Of a DNA stretch of 64,000 bases, positions 25,661 to 39,900 are shown piece after piece. Every line of letters begins with the position of its first letter. The first letter of the stretch is position 1. Origin of the DNA: Aulostomus chinensis (Eukaryota; Chordata; Actinopteri; Syngnathiformes; Aulostomidae); the NCBI GenBank assembly GCA_037954235.1, contig JBBMOA010000016.1, forward strand, positions 24,650,883 through 24,714,882, given 5' to 3'. A model generated the notes under the pieces. The model did not search any database. It was given only the letters and a program-made list of their open reading frames with translations, and was not told the DNA's origin. The position numbers and the translations under genes are program-made.

Positions 25661-27996
25661 CAGACATCCCGGAGGAGCAGACGCTCGTTTATTACACATC
25701 TATTAAACCGGAGAGGAACTACACTTCAGGAAACTTTATTCACATAGTGTGGAATGAAACACGGGGCCACTTCAGTCTGCCAATTTATTCTCAGACAAAT
25801 GATAAAACCTCCATTATGGGCTAAATAAATTATGATATGCTACACTTACAGTGGCACACGATGTACACGCAACAGGTTTCGAACATTTTTCATAGCAACA
25901 AGTAAAAGATATAACTTCTTAAAAGCACGCAAAAGGATTCTTCCTCACAAATTGTGTTCTCAAACGTGTTCAAATCTGTTCCTGTGCATTTCACCTGCAC
26001 TTTAAAAACCAATAAAAAAAATAGAAGAGAAGGAGAAGAAGTCCCTCCACCCGACTGACACGCTCAGCACGCCGATCAGTGGGAAGTGAGGGAATCAGAG
26101 TTGTGTGTGTGGTCAGTGGCGGTTTTTAAAATCATTTTTGATTGAACAGTTTTACTCTCATCCCACTCACAGCAGCCGTCATGATGCGTCACTCCAGCGT
26201 AAACACAGGCCTGGTTAATGACACTCACTGGACACTCACTGGAAGGACAGACATACTAAATCGAAGGGATCATAATTAATTCTAATTACGCCTCTGTTAT
26301 GACATGTTAAAATGGCTGCCATGAAAAGGCCCATTATTAGAAGTGGTGTAAGGGAAGGACAACTTTGGTCGTGAGGGGGGGTGAAGAAATCCCGTCGGAG
26401 GGAGGGTTGAGTGAAAGAGCCGAGATGTTCAGAGGGAAAACAAGTCAAGGAAAATAGTTTATCCTGAAGAATGTGTTGTTTTGCTGAAAGTCGAAGGCCA
26501 GACACTGGGAGACGGAAGATTTAGAGCATTAAATCCCCGGCGAGTAACTGCTGCTTTGGGGAGTGGACAATTGAGTTTGCTGCAAAGATAAAAAAAAATA
26601 TTACAACAGCAGTAAGGAGGTGGGGAAGCTGGCGGTGAAGGTGGAGAGACGCGTTCAGGGAGTGACGGGGATACAGAACGGAACACCACTGCCTTCATAA
26701 ACAAAGTAGCTCATTCTGTCAGGAGGGAGTTACGCTGTCACTACAGACCTGTTAAAAATTCTGTAGTTTTTGCGAGGGATAGTGGACGGCAGACCAACCA
26801 AAGTTCTCTTTCAGAGGAGGATAACCATCAGTTCGACCTCAAAAGTGAGGGAGGACAGGCAGAGGAGTTCGTTACTGCTGGGTTCCGAGGCCTGCTAGAG
26901 TTGAGGGAAATAAAATAGCTGATTAATTCAACAACAAAGGCGATCCTAAAGAAAGGGGATGTAAATAATAGAAATATATAAAAACATTAAGGAGGGCGCT
27001 GAAGGAGATAATGGGGAGACAAAAAGAAGGCACTGTTTTTCTCTTTCAACTCAGATTTTAAAAAAAGCAAGTTATTATTCTGGAACCCAAGAGAAGAATA
27101 ACAACTTGCAGGCTGGACACTGCGCATGAAAGGAAAATGTCCTACTGAATCATGTGAATGTGCAGAAACAGTCGAGCCTGTTTTCCTGGAATGTAGCGAA
27201 AAATTTACAGAGAGCGTAACCTTTTAGCAGAGTGACAGAGCGCAGAGACCTATCACTTTCTGTTAAATCTTCTACAGCTTCTTAATATCAGGCAATTGGC
27301 GAGGAGAAACCTTTAGTGTACACATCTTATATCTTTCACTTGGACACGAAAAAAATGTGGGGGCAAAGACAAAAGCGTTCATTTTTTTTTGTTGAGGAAC
27401 TGCCTCTGAGATAATTAAAATTTCTGCATCAGAGCTCGATGCATTTCATGATCCAGCAGCTATGATAAAAATCTCATTCAGGGCTCAACATCATCAATAC
27501 GTGTTTTATGGCATATTATGATTATGAGTTAATTCGAATAAAAAGAAAAGTATATTTGCAACTTTTAATGGTGATGCAAAACAAAAAAAAACAAAAAAAA
27601 ACGGCACCGTAGCAGATCTCTGGATGGCGAGGGATGATGACCGGACCAAAAAAAAAGACCCAAAAATGAAATAAAACACCAAAAGATGCGTCAATTGTGT
27701 CCCTCTTTATGTGCATCCAGTCTGAAAATGATACATTCACACAATCAAAACCTACTACAGACTTTAGAGTGAGAATCTGTTTGAGTGAACATTCAAAAGG
27801 TTTTATAATGATATTTACATGATTGACTGCATGGTGAGTTCTCAACTGTCAAAAACACAAAGATGCGATACATGATAAATAAATACATGTAAGAAACTGT
27901 AGTTGACACCGACGGGTCTGTTGACACAAACCAAAGATAAACAAAAAAAGACTACATTAAATTAGTCAGTGAGTGTATGGGACATTTCTGGAGTGT
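25607..27996. other. Intergenic region between the strn 5' end and the heatr5b 3' end
   Basis: About 2.4 kb without a recognised gene. Its right part should include the heatr5b 3' UTR, since the stop codon is at 27999-27997 on the minus strand. A minus-strand ATTAAA (TTTAAT on the plus strand, 27564-27569) is a possible poly(A) signal about 430 bp after the stop. The middle contains a decayed LINE C-terminal fragment at 27108-27227. The rest shows only A-rich runs. Confidence 0.55.
27108..27227 (+). mobile_element. Decayed LINE C-terminal fragment (Cys-rich tail)
   Basis: One frame reads GKCPTESCECAETVEPVFLE followed by C, then a stop at 27225-27227. The pattern C-x4-C-x-C-x-ETVE-x4-LEC resembles the Cys-rich segment after the reverse transcriptase of several fish LINEs, typically of the form C..C..ETVEHVLLEC. 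Upstream frames are broken by stops, so it is a dead fragment. The family was not determined. Confidence 0.4.
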
Positions 27997-30900
27997 TCAG
28001 AAAAAGCTGGTCTTGAGTTTGATGGTTGGTGCCGACTGCACGGCCGGCTGAGCTTGCCTGGCTGCAGCCTTGGCTTTGCTGTTGGCCTGGTTGGCCCTCA
28101 CGGCGGATTCCAGGCGGGTTTTCAGCTCAGGTGCCGCACCGATGACAATCTTGAAGGCAGCTGGGTAGAGGGGGCCGATCCGCATTAAGTTCTGAAGGGC
28201 AAACTCGTGCAGGCCTTTGGAGACTTGGGGTGCGGAGGAGATGGCGTTTTCATCCAAAAGATAGGAGATGAGAGTTGGAACCAGAAGAGCCAGCAGCTGC
28301 ACCCCTGTGGAACACAGCACAACAACAACATGTTGACAAAAACAAACAAACAAAACAAAACACAGCAAACATGGGACAGCATCTCCGTTAGGAGTAAGAA
28401 GTGTTTCTACTGTTGGGTGAGACCGCAGGACCAGCATCAGCCAAACAGCTGCAGTATAAAGACTGAAGCTTCTGACTGTTGTTGTTGGATGACATCACAC
28501 AGAGGATCCAAACAGAGAGCTTTTTGTTTTGGTTTCACTTTCTCCTCCGGGGCTTTTTCATACCTGAATGAAGCTCACATTTGTTACATTGTGAAAGTCT
28601 GACCCTGTTAGTTCTAGTTCCACATTTCAATTATGAGAGTGACTCAAAGGAGTCAACATGACATCCGTACGTTCTGACGCCACCTTCACGTGGGCTGAAA
28701 AACTCCCTTTACTTGGCATTGGTTTGTGGGTTGGCGTGCATCTGATGTTGGCTCAGGGACCATGACCACCACTTTTGGTTGGACCAAATTTTAGGCTGTG
28801 TGGACCGAGGAGGTTTCACAACTGTAACTTTGGTTGGTATCAGACTGTTAACTGCATCCTCGGTGTAAAAGTTGGTAAGAGCAAGATTCTGCTACAACCG
28901 TCAAATCAGCTCACTGTATCACATCAAACACTCTTAAAGTAAAAATTTGTAGTTTCCAGTACTATCTGCTTCTCATACGGACATAAAAAAAAAACCATGA
29001 GTGGGAAGACAAACACTTCATCTATAAATAATATATAAAAATGTTGATACTAAATGAGGAGTAAACTGGAGTAGAGATTCTAAATTTAGCATTTAATGAT
29101 CTCCTGCACTGATATTTGACAGTGCACATCCGAAGGCACTGAGCTAAATACTGTAATTGATCTGCTTTAATGGTGCTAAACACATTAATGGAAGAAATAC
29201 AGTACTTTAGTGGTCCATTAAGCAAAGTGATACATACGGTTCTGCTCTTCGCCCATGCTGACCAGATTTTCCAAGACCCTGATGCCCTCCTGCACAGCCT
29301 GCAGCTCAGCAGCAGACCCCGGTCGACTGCGCTCCACTGCCTTCAGCTTCTCCACCATGAGTGGAGCCAGAGCGTGGATGTACGGGGTAGACAGGGCGCG
29401 GCTGGAGTGCTGAAACACCGACAGCAGCAGCTGATAACAGCGGGCCTGAACCTGTGGCAAAAGAGAAAGAGTAACAACGCTCATTTGAGTTCACTGAAGC
29501 TGTTCAGTAAAGTCGTGAAACTTTACGGGCGTGAAGTTGAGATCAAAATGAATGCAGAGTTTGAAACCTACAAGCAACCAGTGCTTGTGTAATTATGTAG
29601 GAAAAACTGCTCATGTAATAATTGTTGAGCACACTTTTCCAGCAGGCTAATTAATATTCATGCTGTCACACTGTTACGTTTTGGCTGGGTGATTAGCAAC
29701 CATGCAGCGCAAGCATGACGTGAGGGCGGAAAGAGGGGCCTGATGGCGAAAAGCCAAGCCTCCTTTTGGGTGCGGGTGAACGGTGAATTGCCTCCTGAAG
29801 CTCTTTGCAAAGTCAGCGGAAAAAGGACTGACGGTGCTCTCACCCCCCCAAGTAATTCTTGTGTTTGAGATATGTCACTGTCTAACAAAAAAACAAACTG
29901 AGGAGAAAGGGTCAGAAAACAAAGTCGACGGGCCGCATCCAGGGACAAGTCAGTCTGGAAAGCAAGAGCCACTGAAAAAGTGGACCGATAAAATGGCCTA
30001 AAGTACCGCCATGAAAGGACTGTATGCCCAAGATGGGTAAGCCCAGCATTAGACAGCACGGTAGCTGACCCAAGATAACGTTAGCTCTCAGGCTAATCTA
30101 GCATGTGCACCCACGCCAGCCCTGCAGCCCCGAAGAACGAGTGAGCCAACAAGTCTAGATTAGTTTGTGGCTGTGATATAATGTAGTAATAATCACTGAG
30201 TACGTGTGGGTCAGAATATCAAGGTGTCAGTTTGAGATTCAGATATATAGTCGGGTCACCACTTACCCAAGGATCACTAGAGTTGAGGGCATTACGGAAG
30301 CGGTCCATGCAGCCCTTCTGCAGGACCGTCACTCCAATAAGTTCATTGCTGGCAGACAGCAGGAAGAGTGTAATTGCTGTCAACATACTGACTTCATCCA
30401 TGTCAGGTCTGGACTCATCTAGAAAAAAAGACATAAACAAACACTATCAATGAATAATGGCGTCTTGCTTAAGAGTGTGTCCCTACCATACAAAACCATG
30501 GTTGCGTGGATGTTACAGCAGGTGTACCTGGCTGTGAGTACTCGAGTACGGAGGCCAGGCTGCTCCTCACAAGGCCGGTCCACTGTGTCTGCAGGCTATC
30601 CACATGAGCAAACGGGGAGGTGATGATGGTCTTGATGCCCTGCAGCGCGGCAGACACAGGCACAGGCACCGAGTTGTCAGCAGTCTTTACCGCAGTTTCC
30701 TTCAGCACTCCAGTGATTAGGAAGAGCACGGTCGGCAGGATGGTCATGCTTCCTGGAAACAGAAGCGCCAAGAAATCAGCGTCCTTCTGTGGTGAATAAC
30801 ACTTTTTCATGCTCGTCGCTCATAAGCATATAAGATCTTAAACTAACATCTGAAAGCAATAACATTCCTAGCAGCCATTAATGCACACAAATCTGAGCAG

Positions 30901-33900
30901 GGCAAAGATTTCAATGATGCTAGTTGGAACACTCGCTTCATCTTGCACTTGAATGCATCTTTGTTTAACATTTTGCTCGTGCGTTGTTGCCAGGTGCTTC
31001 CAGCCTCACCAGCAGGAGAACAGAGGGAGGGCAGTTCGGCCAGGATGGTAACTGTGTTTGCCACCAGGCGTGCACTCTCTTCGGGTAGTCGCTGAGGACT
31101 GGTCGGGGTGTGACTTGGTGACTCCTTCACACGCGTATTCAGCTGCGGTAGGTGACGAACCAGAATGAAAACCAGAAGCTCCATAGCTGCAAACACCAGG
31201 GAGTTGCCAGGGACCAGCTCCCCTGCTTCTCCCCCTTCCCCAAGAGTGGGTTGAGAGTCCTTCTCTCCTTCCTCCTCGTTCCCTAACCAACATATAATCA
31301 AAACATGCATATTACCACTTATTTTCTCATGTATCTCTCAGAAAGCAGGCTGAATCTGTTAGTTCCTGACCCTTTCTGCTCCTCTGTTGCTGCAGGTGGT
31401 CCTGTGCAGCTCTGATAGTCTCCTGCACTACTGCCGTGACCTGCAGCTGGATGGCGGGAGGGTCCCGGGTCAACAGCAATCTGTGCAGCACATTCAGGAG
31501 CTCCACTGCCAACAGCTGGGACAGACATAAAAAGAGACTGTGACGCACCAAACCTTCTTCCTTCACATTCATTTTTTTAACGAATGAGCACGAGATTCAT
31601 TACATCTCCTTGTGAAAGCATCAGCAATGAATATGCAGACATTAGGCTTCAATACTTACCTGGTCTTCTGCAATGTGGGTCTTTGCACTTGGAGACTCTA
31701 GTAAAGTACACAGGGCCTGCAGGCATGACATCACATGCTCAATGGGTTCCTCAGGTCGTGGGAAGCAGAGAAACTCTATACTGACACCTGAGAGACAACA
31801 CAAAACTGCAGTTAGGGTGTGTTCATGCTCTTCCTCCGTCATGCCTCTGCACCCTTTCACCATCGGCAGATGGAAGGTGGATCTGAGGCTGTATGGTAAA
31901 CAAAAAGCAGTTCCACTACTCATTAAACAAAAAAATGAGGAACCACTTCTATAAAGGCCAATTAGTTTGAAGCAAAACACAACAGAATATGCAAAACTCC
32001 ATCTGTCTTTACCCAACATGAGATGCATCCTGTCTTTAAGCGATTCCTCAAAGTTCTTCGTGGTGGAGGAGGCTCCTGGAGGGATGCCAGGAGCTTTGGA
32101 GGGAGCTGAAGGAGCCTCATCTTTTTCTTCACAAGCTCCGAACTTGGTGCTGTTCAGCCACAAGGCCACGGCATGCAGGACGGGGGCCCATGAGCTGCGG
32201 TAATGGAGCCTTGCTGTGTCTATAGTCTCAGGGGTATAAAATGCTCCACCTAAACAAACGAAGGCAAATAATTTGGACCGCACTGATTTGAACTTTAAAT
32301 AAAAGAGGTCTTACAAAGTATGTTAATGTTACAAAACACTAACTTATGCACTGAAAGAGAAAAATTATATATAACTTTCTTTCTGTGGGCGGCATGGCTC
32401 AGGGGTAGAGTGGCCGTCTAGCAACCAAAGGGTCGCTGGTTCGATCCCCGACCCCGGTGACCATGTCAAAGTGTCCTTGAGCAAGATACTGAACCCATAA
32501 TTGCTCCTGATGAGTAGGTTGGCGCCTTGCATGGTAGCCTCCACCATCAGTGTGTGAGTGTGTGTGTGAGTGAGTGAATGAGATAACACTGTAAAGCGCT
32601 TTGAGTACCGCTAAGGTAGAAAAGCGCTGTATAAAATTGAGTCCATTTACCATTTCTAATGACACTCACTCTCAAAGGCTTTAGGTCAGTTTTCCTCTGC
32701 CTGCCACTAGTGGTGTCCCTCAGGCATCCATTCTTGGGCCTATTCTAATTGTCTATATACTTCTCATGTTCCCTCTTAAAAAAATTATTGGTATAACAGA
32801 CGTCCCCCAACCCCCACCCCCAACTCAAGTGTGTCCCTTCAACTGCTCATAGGAATATTCAAGGACAATGGATGATTGCGAATAATTTTCTTCAGCTAAA
32901 ATGTAATAAATATGAGGTGATCATCTTTGGTCAATCACAACCAAGTCCATCGTTGTTTGCTTTTTGTTGCCATTGGTATTTTTCTTATTCTGTCTCATTT
33001 TTACCTTGTATTTAAATGTCCTTTTGTAGCAGTTTGGTACATGCACTGTAGGTACATGCACTGTAGGTACTTATTCAGGCCTCCTTAAGTAAATTTTACA
33101 CACACAAAAAATACAAATCTGGATTTAAGGGCAACTTTACCAGGAGAGCTGCAACTTTATCCTGAGACATCTTGTCATTGCTCTAAAAGATGGTTATACT
33201 TTTAAAATATTGTCAAATACACCTACATCACATATCATTTTTAATGAAGCCTGGATTAACTCTAGAGAATTTTTTAAAAAGTCTGATTTATAAAAGACTA
33301 GAAGTAAAATTAACAACCCAGAAACTGCTGGAGGTGGCCTCAATCTAAACTCTGTTTTCCCACCAAGTCTATAAAATGGAATGTGAGCACAATTTGAACC
33401 AGGAATAAAAGAAGATTCATATATTTAGCATTCAGAAGGTAAGAATCTATGTGGTACCATCAGGGGGCAGCTGACTGGAGAACTCAGCAGGCAGAGTGAG
33501 CAGAGCGTAGTCTCGGAGCATAGCCAACCACAGACGGCTGAGAGAGGGCAGTTCAGGCTGCACCAACGTGATGAGACTGTCAGGTGGAAGTACATCTGCA
33601 CTCAGATCATCCTCATCCTCATCTCCACTCCGGACTGGCTTGGCAGGCTTCGACTCAGCCTCTTTCTTGATCTTCATTGCCACCACGTACACCTGCTCAA
33701 GAGGGACCATCAGTAAATGCGTTTAACAGGCACATCAACTGCAGGAGAACGGATCTGGTCAGTCTCACCTCTGCCCACGCCTTGAGTACAGCCAGTTTCT
33801 CCATTGTGGTAGCACTTTCACTGTACAGCTGACTGGATGAACCCTTCCCAGCTTGCACTTTGTCAAGCGATGATACAAGCAGGTTGTGGACACGACGCAG

Positions 33901-36900
33901 GTCATTAAGGTCACTGACTACACCACTGCCAATCCAAGTGCTACACACCTGTGGTCACACAAAGGTACAAATGATCAGTCACAAAACACGCAAACTGCTA
34001 GTTTGAACATTTTGTACTTTTCTTTCGTCACCCTGCAGCTCTGCAGGTGTGAAATTTGATTTTCTATCCCTGTGAACTCGACCTATGAAGAATATTTGTT
34101 ATTGCTTTCTTTGCTGTTTTAAATTAATCATCCACAAAAGAGTACAAGAACCCCGAGAGCAAACTTTTGGCTCTAAACTTTATCTTTCAGAAAGAACGAA
34201 AATATTCTAAGCAGGCACAACTGCTCAGCTAGAGACACAGAGGGGAATGTCAAAGACAGGACGAGACGAGAGTTTTAATAATACCGCTGACAGCCATGTT
34301 TGCTTTCCCCCCCATTGTCATTCATCCGTCATATCAGTCAGATGAGTCAGGGAGCATTAAGCCAGAAAATCTGACACGGGATAATGACTCACCATGCAGT
34401 GGTTATTTATGGATATTGCAGTATAGCTACAAAGGGCTCTAACATCAACAGAAGATGTCAACATATAAGGTTGAGCTGGTACAGTACCAACGCAGCCGCT
34501 TGCTAAGTGCTAACAGTGTTAAATCGACCATCAGACGGCCGGTGGTCTTACCTGGCAGGCTTTAGCCGTTATGTCAGACGGAGTGTCGGGTGAAAATGCA
34601 GGTCTGAGTGCAGCTCCGACCTAAATGCATACGTGAATGACAAAGATGACTTCTCAAATTTGTTTCCACAACTTTCTTCTCACTCTGAGTTTTTTGCAGC
34701 ATCATGTAATGTCCATAAGTTCTTGACTCACATTGGCCTGGTATTGTTCCAGGATAACATGCCCCGGGAACTCTGGCTCTGGTACAGAGGCAAACTTTTT
34801 AATGATGTCCTCCAAGGCCTGCAGGCCAGCCATCCTCAGCTGGTTACTGTGGTCTGTGGCAGCCATGAAGGCCATGCGAATGAGGTCAGACAAATGGAGC
34901 ACCAGCAGATCTCCTGGTCAGAGGATTAGGAAATCAACATGGATTGGGTGAGGAATTCATACACTTTGGAAGGAATGTCACCTCCGTGAGCAGCCAAAGA
35001 CCAGCAGATGTCTGTCCACACTGAGTGTGAACACTTGGCCAGTCACTGTCATATCTCACTTTAGTAAACCTCTAGCAGGAAGGTGCTGTGCAACTATTGA
35101 TTCCTCCAAAGCTTCTGTTTGCTTTCTCTCAACTTTAATACAGCAAAGAAGAATTGAAAACTGGAAATGCACGACGTGGAGCAGGGGTTCCCCATAACTG
35201 CCTATTACTGGTAGCGGGTCTTGAGTTGTTTACAACTGGGCCATAAACCCCAGTCAGAAGCAAAATGGTGGAAGGACGCAAGGGCTATATATACAGGTGG
35301 AACAAGGTGCCCACCCCTAACAGCTCTGGTGCAGGACCAACTCATCTCTACTTGTGTTCCAGTTTACTGTGCATACAAGCGCATCTATTATTTTGTTTTA
35401 GAAGTACAACAGTCAAACCAACTTGGGGATGAAAGAATAGAGGTGGGTTAAAAATGTCTATATACCGATATTTTATCGATATACATTTGTAGGAAAGATT
35501 ATCGATACATAAATCCCAGTATCGATCTTTTAAAATGCATTAGATTTTACCCCCCTTTAGTCTGGCGTGATTTAGTGCGTGGTGCAACGTTACTGCAGTC
35601 AGATGATCAGATCTCGCGAGATCCAGGCCATGTGCCTCCGATCAGAGAACAACAAGATGGCGGAAGCCCAACTTTACTCTCTGGCAAATTTAAGAGCCGA
35701 TGTTTGGCAGCACTTCGGCTTTAAGAAGCAAGAAAACTGCGCCCAACTTGAAAAAAATAATGCTGTGCGCAAAATGTGCAAAGTAGAGGTTAAGTACAAC
35801 GGAACTACAACTAATCTCTGGAGCCATTTGACTCGGCATCACCCAGAGGACACTCAGCAACCAGCAAACTACAAGTCACTGCAACAACCCTTGCTGGAGA
35901 AAGCATTTGGGTTTCCAATCCACGCCTCCATGTGCAGAGAACATCACTTCAGCTCTGGCAATTTTTATCTGCAAGGATCTCAGACCATCCTGTGTGGTAG
36001 AAAATGCAGGCTTCAGACCCCTCGTCCAGACACTGGAACCACGCCATGTGCTACCGACATGGAAACAACTGAGTCAAATCACAATCTCAAAGATGTACAG
36101 AGATGTTAAAAACAACGTCGCAACTGCAATGAAATCAGCAGAGAGAGTTGCCATCACTTGCGACAGCTGGACAAGCAGAGCTACGATTCCTACTTGACAA
36201 TCACCTCTCAGTACACTGACAGTCACTGGTCCCTCATGTCCCACGTTTTACAAACGCGGGCGATTGAAGCTCGCCACACCGCGAGTCATCCTGCTGAGCT
36301 GCTGACGGTTTGTGGAAGTCTAAGTTGCCCTTCTGTTTTGAATGACGGTCATATATTTAAATAAAAAGTGCATGATGTTGTATAACTATTGTTTAATGGT
36401 CAGTTCTCAATGTAAATATTAATATTCAATTACGCAGCAGGTTAGAGGGTTACTTTTATAGCTGAATTTACAGCATTAGTCCTTTGAGAATCTCTTCCAT
36501 TACCAAAGCAAAATTGTTATTGTAACTAAAGTATCGTATCGTATATTGTATCGAATCGTATCGTATATTGTATCGACTTTGGACCTAGTGTATCGAAATT
36601 GTATCGTATCGGGAGGTCAGTGGTGATACCCAGCTCTGTGAAAGAAACATGTAAAAACAACGACAAGGGCATTTTTAAGTACACCTCTGTCAAACCAATG
36701 CAAATACAATAAAATTTTATTAACTTCTCATTGGGTTCTTTCTTGGTGCTTGCTCCAAGCGCATTAAAGCTTAGCCCAGTAATTGCTGTGTAATCCCCTT
36801 AACAGCCAGAAATCACACAGCAAGACATGGCACTTGGACCCACTGTCTTATTGACCAACAAGCGGTCACAGGTGGCAGAAATATATCAATAATTCTCGCA

Positions 36901-39900
36901 TGAACTAGGAGCAGCTAGCTGACAGTATGGGGTGTGTCATACCTTTTGGGTTCTTGGCTTGTGCTGATCGGGCAGTCGCCAGGTCAAAGTGCGCTTTGTC
37001 TGCATTCTCACACAGCAGAATGATGCGGCACAAGCAGTCAGCAGCAAACACCCGCGTCACCCAGCGCGGCGCCACAGAGGGTTTGGACTTATCATCTTCA
37101 CCCAAACCAGTAAACATGGTGTCATCATCCATCTCGTCCTTTTTTTCAGAGTCTTCCTCATCCTTTTCCACTTCGAAGACAACAGCTCCCCCTACGTCTG
37201 GAGGAGGAGATGAACACACGGTCAAGAATCGTCAACTTCATTGTCTGTCCTGATGTTTGCTTACTACGCAGGACCGATAAAATCAATGTTACTTATATGC
37301 ATGGTGAGTTGCTCTGGAGCTCCCTAAACACTAGAAGATATGTCAGGCCATAGAAATACACTTGACAGAATTTACCAAATGCTGTGTGATACTGCAATTT
37401 CCTTCCGGACCGATTCACCTGTAGTCGCTGCCAGGACATCTTTGCAGAGTTTAAGCCAATGCGAAAGCTTTTCCACAGCAAGAGATGACAGCATGTGGCC
37501 CAAAGTGTCATGAATATCAGCACACAGCTTCCTGTCTGTCTCCCGATCCAGCATGCCGAACAGAGCCCCCTCCAGACCCGTCTCTGTGATGTTCAGATCT
37601 GAACCAAGGACAAAGTCAACACAATTAAAGCTCAAGCGCCAGAGCCTGATGGCACACAATGTTCTCGTTAACGTCACGGGTCGTACTCACTTATGATCGT
37701 ATTCTCTTTGCCATCTCCTGCTCTCTTTGCGAGGCTCATGGCATATTCACAGACCTCAGCAGCCTCTCTCTGAGCCAGCTGTCTCAGGCAGGCGACAGCA
37801 GCACGACGCAGCAGCAGGTGAGAGCTGCATAGGTGCACCTGCAGGGTTCCACAATGAAGAGATCTATTACTGCAGCTGTGACAGAAGGATCTGCCTGAAA
37901 TGTTGCTGGATATATGAAATCTTACACAGAGACAAGGCACCAAGCTGGACAAGTTGACATGGCGGGGGGCGAACATGTGTAGCTGCTGCAGACAAGAGAT
38001 GGCAGCTGCTTGCACCAGGGAGTCAGAGTGATCCTGCATGATGGCACAACCCACCAGGCACGACGAGCGGATCGTGGAGATGGTAGCACCATTTCCTATC
38101 CAACACATTGACATATATTAGGAGGATAAAACCAAGGGTAAGGCCTGTAACGGATCAAATTTGATATCGCTGCCACCTGCTGGCATGGAACAGTACTGAC
38201 ATTTTCAGGGTGAAGTTTTTGATTTTGTCCCTTATTTATTTACCTTGTAATTCTGGTCCAACAGTGGTGATAAGCGCTCCTAAGCAGCGGCCCAAACACT
38301 GATGCACCTCCGTGTGAGATGGGGGCACAGTGAGGAGAAGGGTCAGGACCAGGGACAGGGTGGGCTCCACATAGCCTCTGTACATGGGACCACTGGAGTC
38401 CACAATCAGAGCCAGAGAGTGAAGAGCCCAGGTCTGACAAAAGATGCAGTGTTATTACTGTAGTCAAAATTCATGTCCACTCATACGTCAAATCCAAGTC
38501 AATAAAAATATAGTCTACTATACAGAAGCACAACAACAGAACCTCCAACCACACCCAACGCTCCTGATAACTTTTGAAATCCATTTCCTCTGAGTAATAC
38601 ACTGTACCTGGACCTCATGAGAGGATCCATCCTGGGCCAGAGCCAAAAGAATGCTGACGCTGGTCTTTAAGTGCTGGCCGGAGCCAATTCCTCCAACATA
38701 TCGATGCAGACAGCCAAGAGCCAGTGAATGGCCTGTCCTTGACACAACATCCCGGGCCGACTTCAGCCTGGAATCAGGAAGAGAGAAGACATGAGTCACT
38801 TGATTAAGTCAAGGGTAGAAAGGTAAGACAGATTCAAAACGTATCAAGGACAATCAAAGATGTTTCCTCAACTGTCACCTGTTCTGTTGAAATAGTTTTC
38901 CCCCCTTTGGTCCTGACTAAACTGCCCAACTCTGATCTTAGCAGGAAAACTAACAGAAAATACAAAGATGAAAGAAAAAATAAAGAATTCAACAAAGATT
39001 CAGATATGGGATGCTCACTTGTCAAAGCTGGTCTGTGCCATTCTGGCGATGAAAGTAGCCTCTCCAACCACTTGAGCCATCCTACCGAGAGCCTCTCCAG
39101 CAGCACAGCGCAGGATGGGATTGGGATTGTCCAGTGCTCCCATCACCAGAGCCAGGGCTGATTTGCGCACCTCCTCAGGGCCCAAAGTACTCTTGTTCTC
39201 TGCCAAACCCTTCAAGGTGGACCAGGCAGGAAGAGATGCATTACTTCACATTATATCAACCGAGTGATGAAATGTGACACTCCTCTCGTATGAGGGAAAG
39301 ATGTTTTCTCACCTTCAGAGCACTGAGCACTGCAGTAAAGATGTTCAGTTGGACCGCCTGCTGTCGAACGCCTTTCGCCTGCTTTATGCACTCTGCAAAG
39401 TGGTCCAGCATCTGCAGCCTGAGTCGCATGGATGAGATTGAATTCGTTAATTTGGGAAAGCAGCAATGAACACCAGTATCATCTAATAAACCACAAGAGA
39501 CCGTTGATGTTTTTGTGTGTATGTGATCAGGTGCTCACCTGTGTTTGAAAGACACGTGGGGGAAAACCACACCGAACAGAGCTACCGAAGCATCGATGAC
39601 TGACACACCCAAAGGTAGAGGTCCTGGGATGGCTTCGCCGACCGGCACACGCAGGTATATGGAGGAGGGGTCGTGTTCTAGCGCCCCGCTGCCAGATGCA
39701 CTGTTGGGCTGGAGCTATTTGGGGAGAATCACCCATTAGTTTGGACACAGACAGCAGTAGCACAGGCAAAACATTGTGCAGGGACCCAGATAACATACAG
39801 ACACAAAATAAACACTTACATTTAGAGAACACTCATAGTACGTTGTGTTGTAGTACCGCCAGTTACTCTACCTGATCCTCTATGGACTTGTGGTCTGTTT

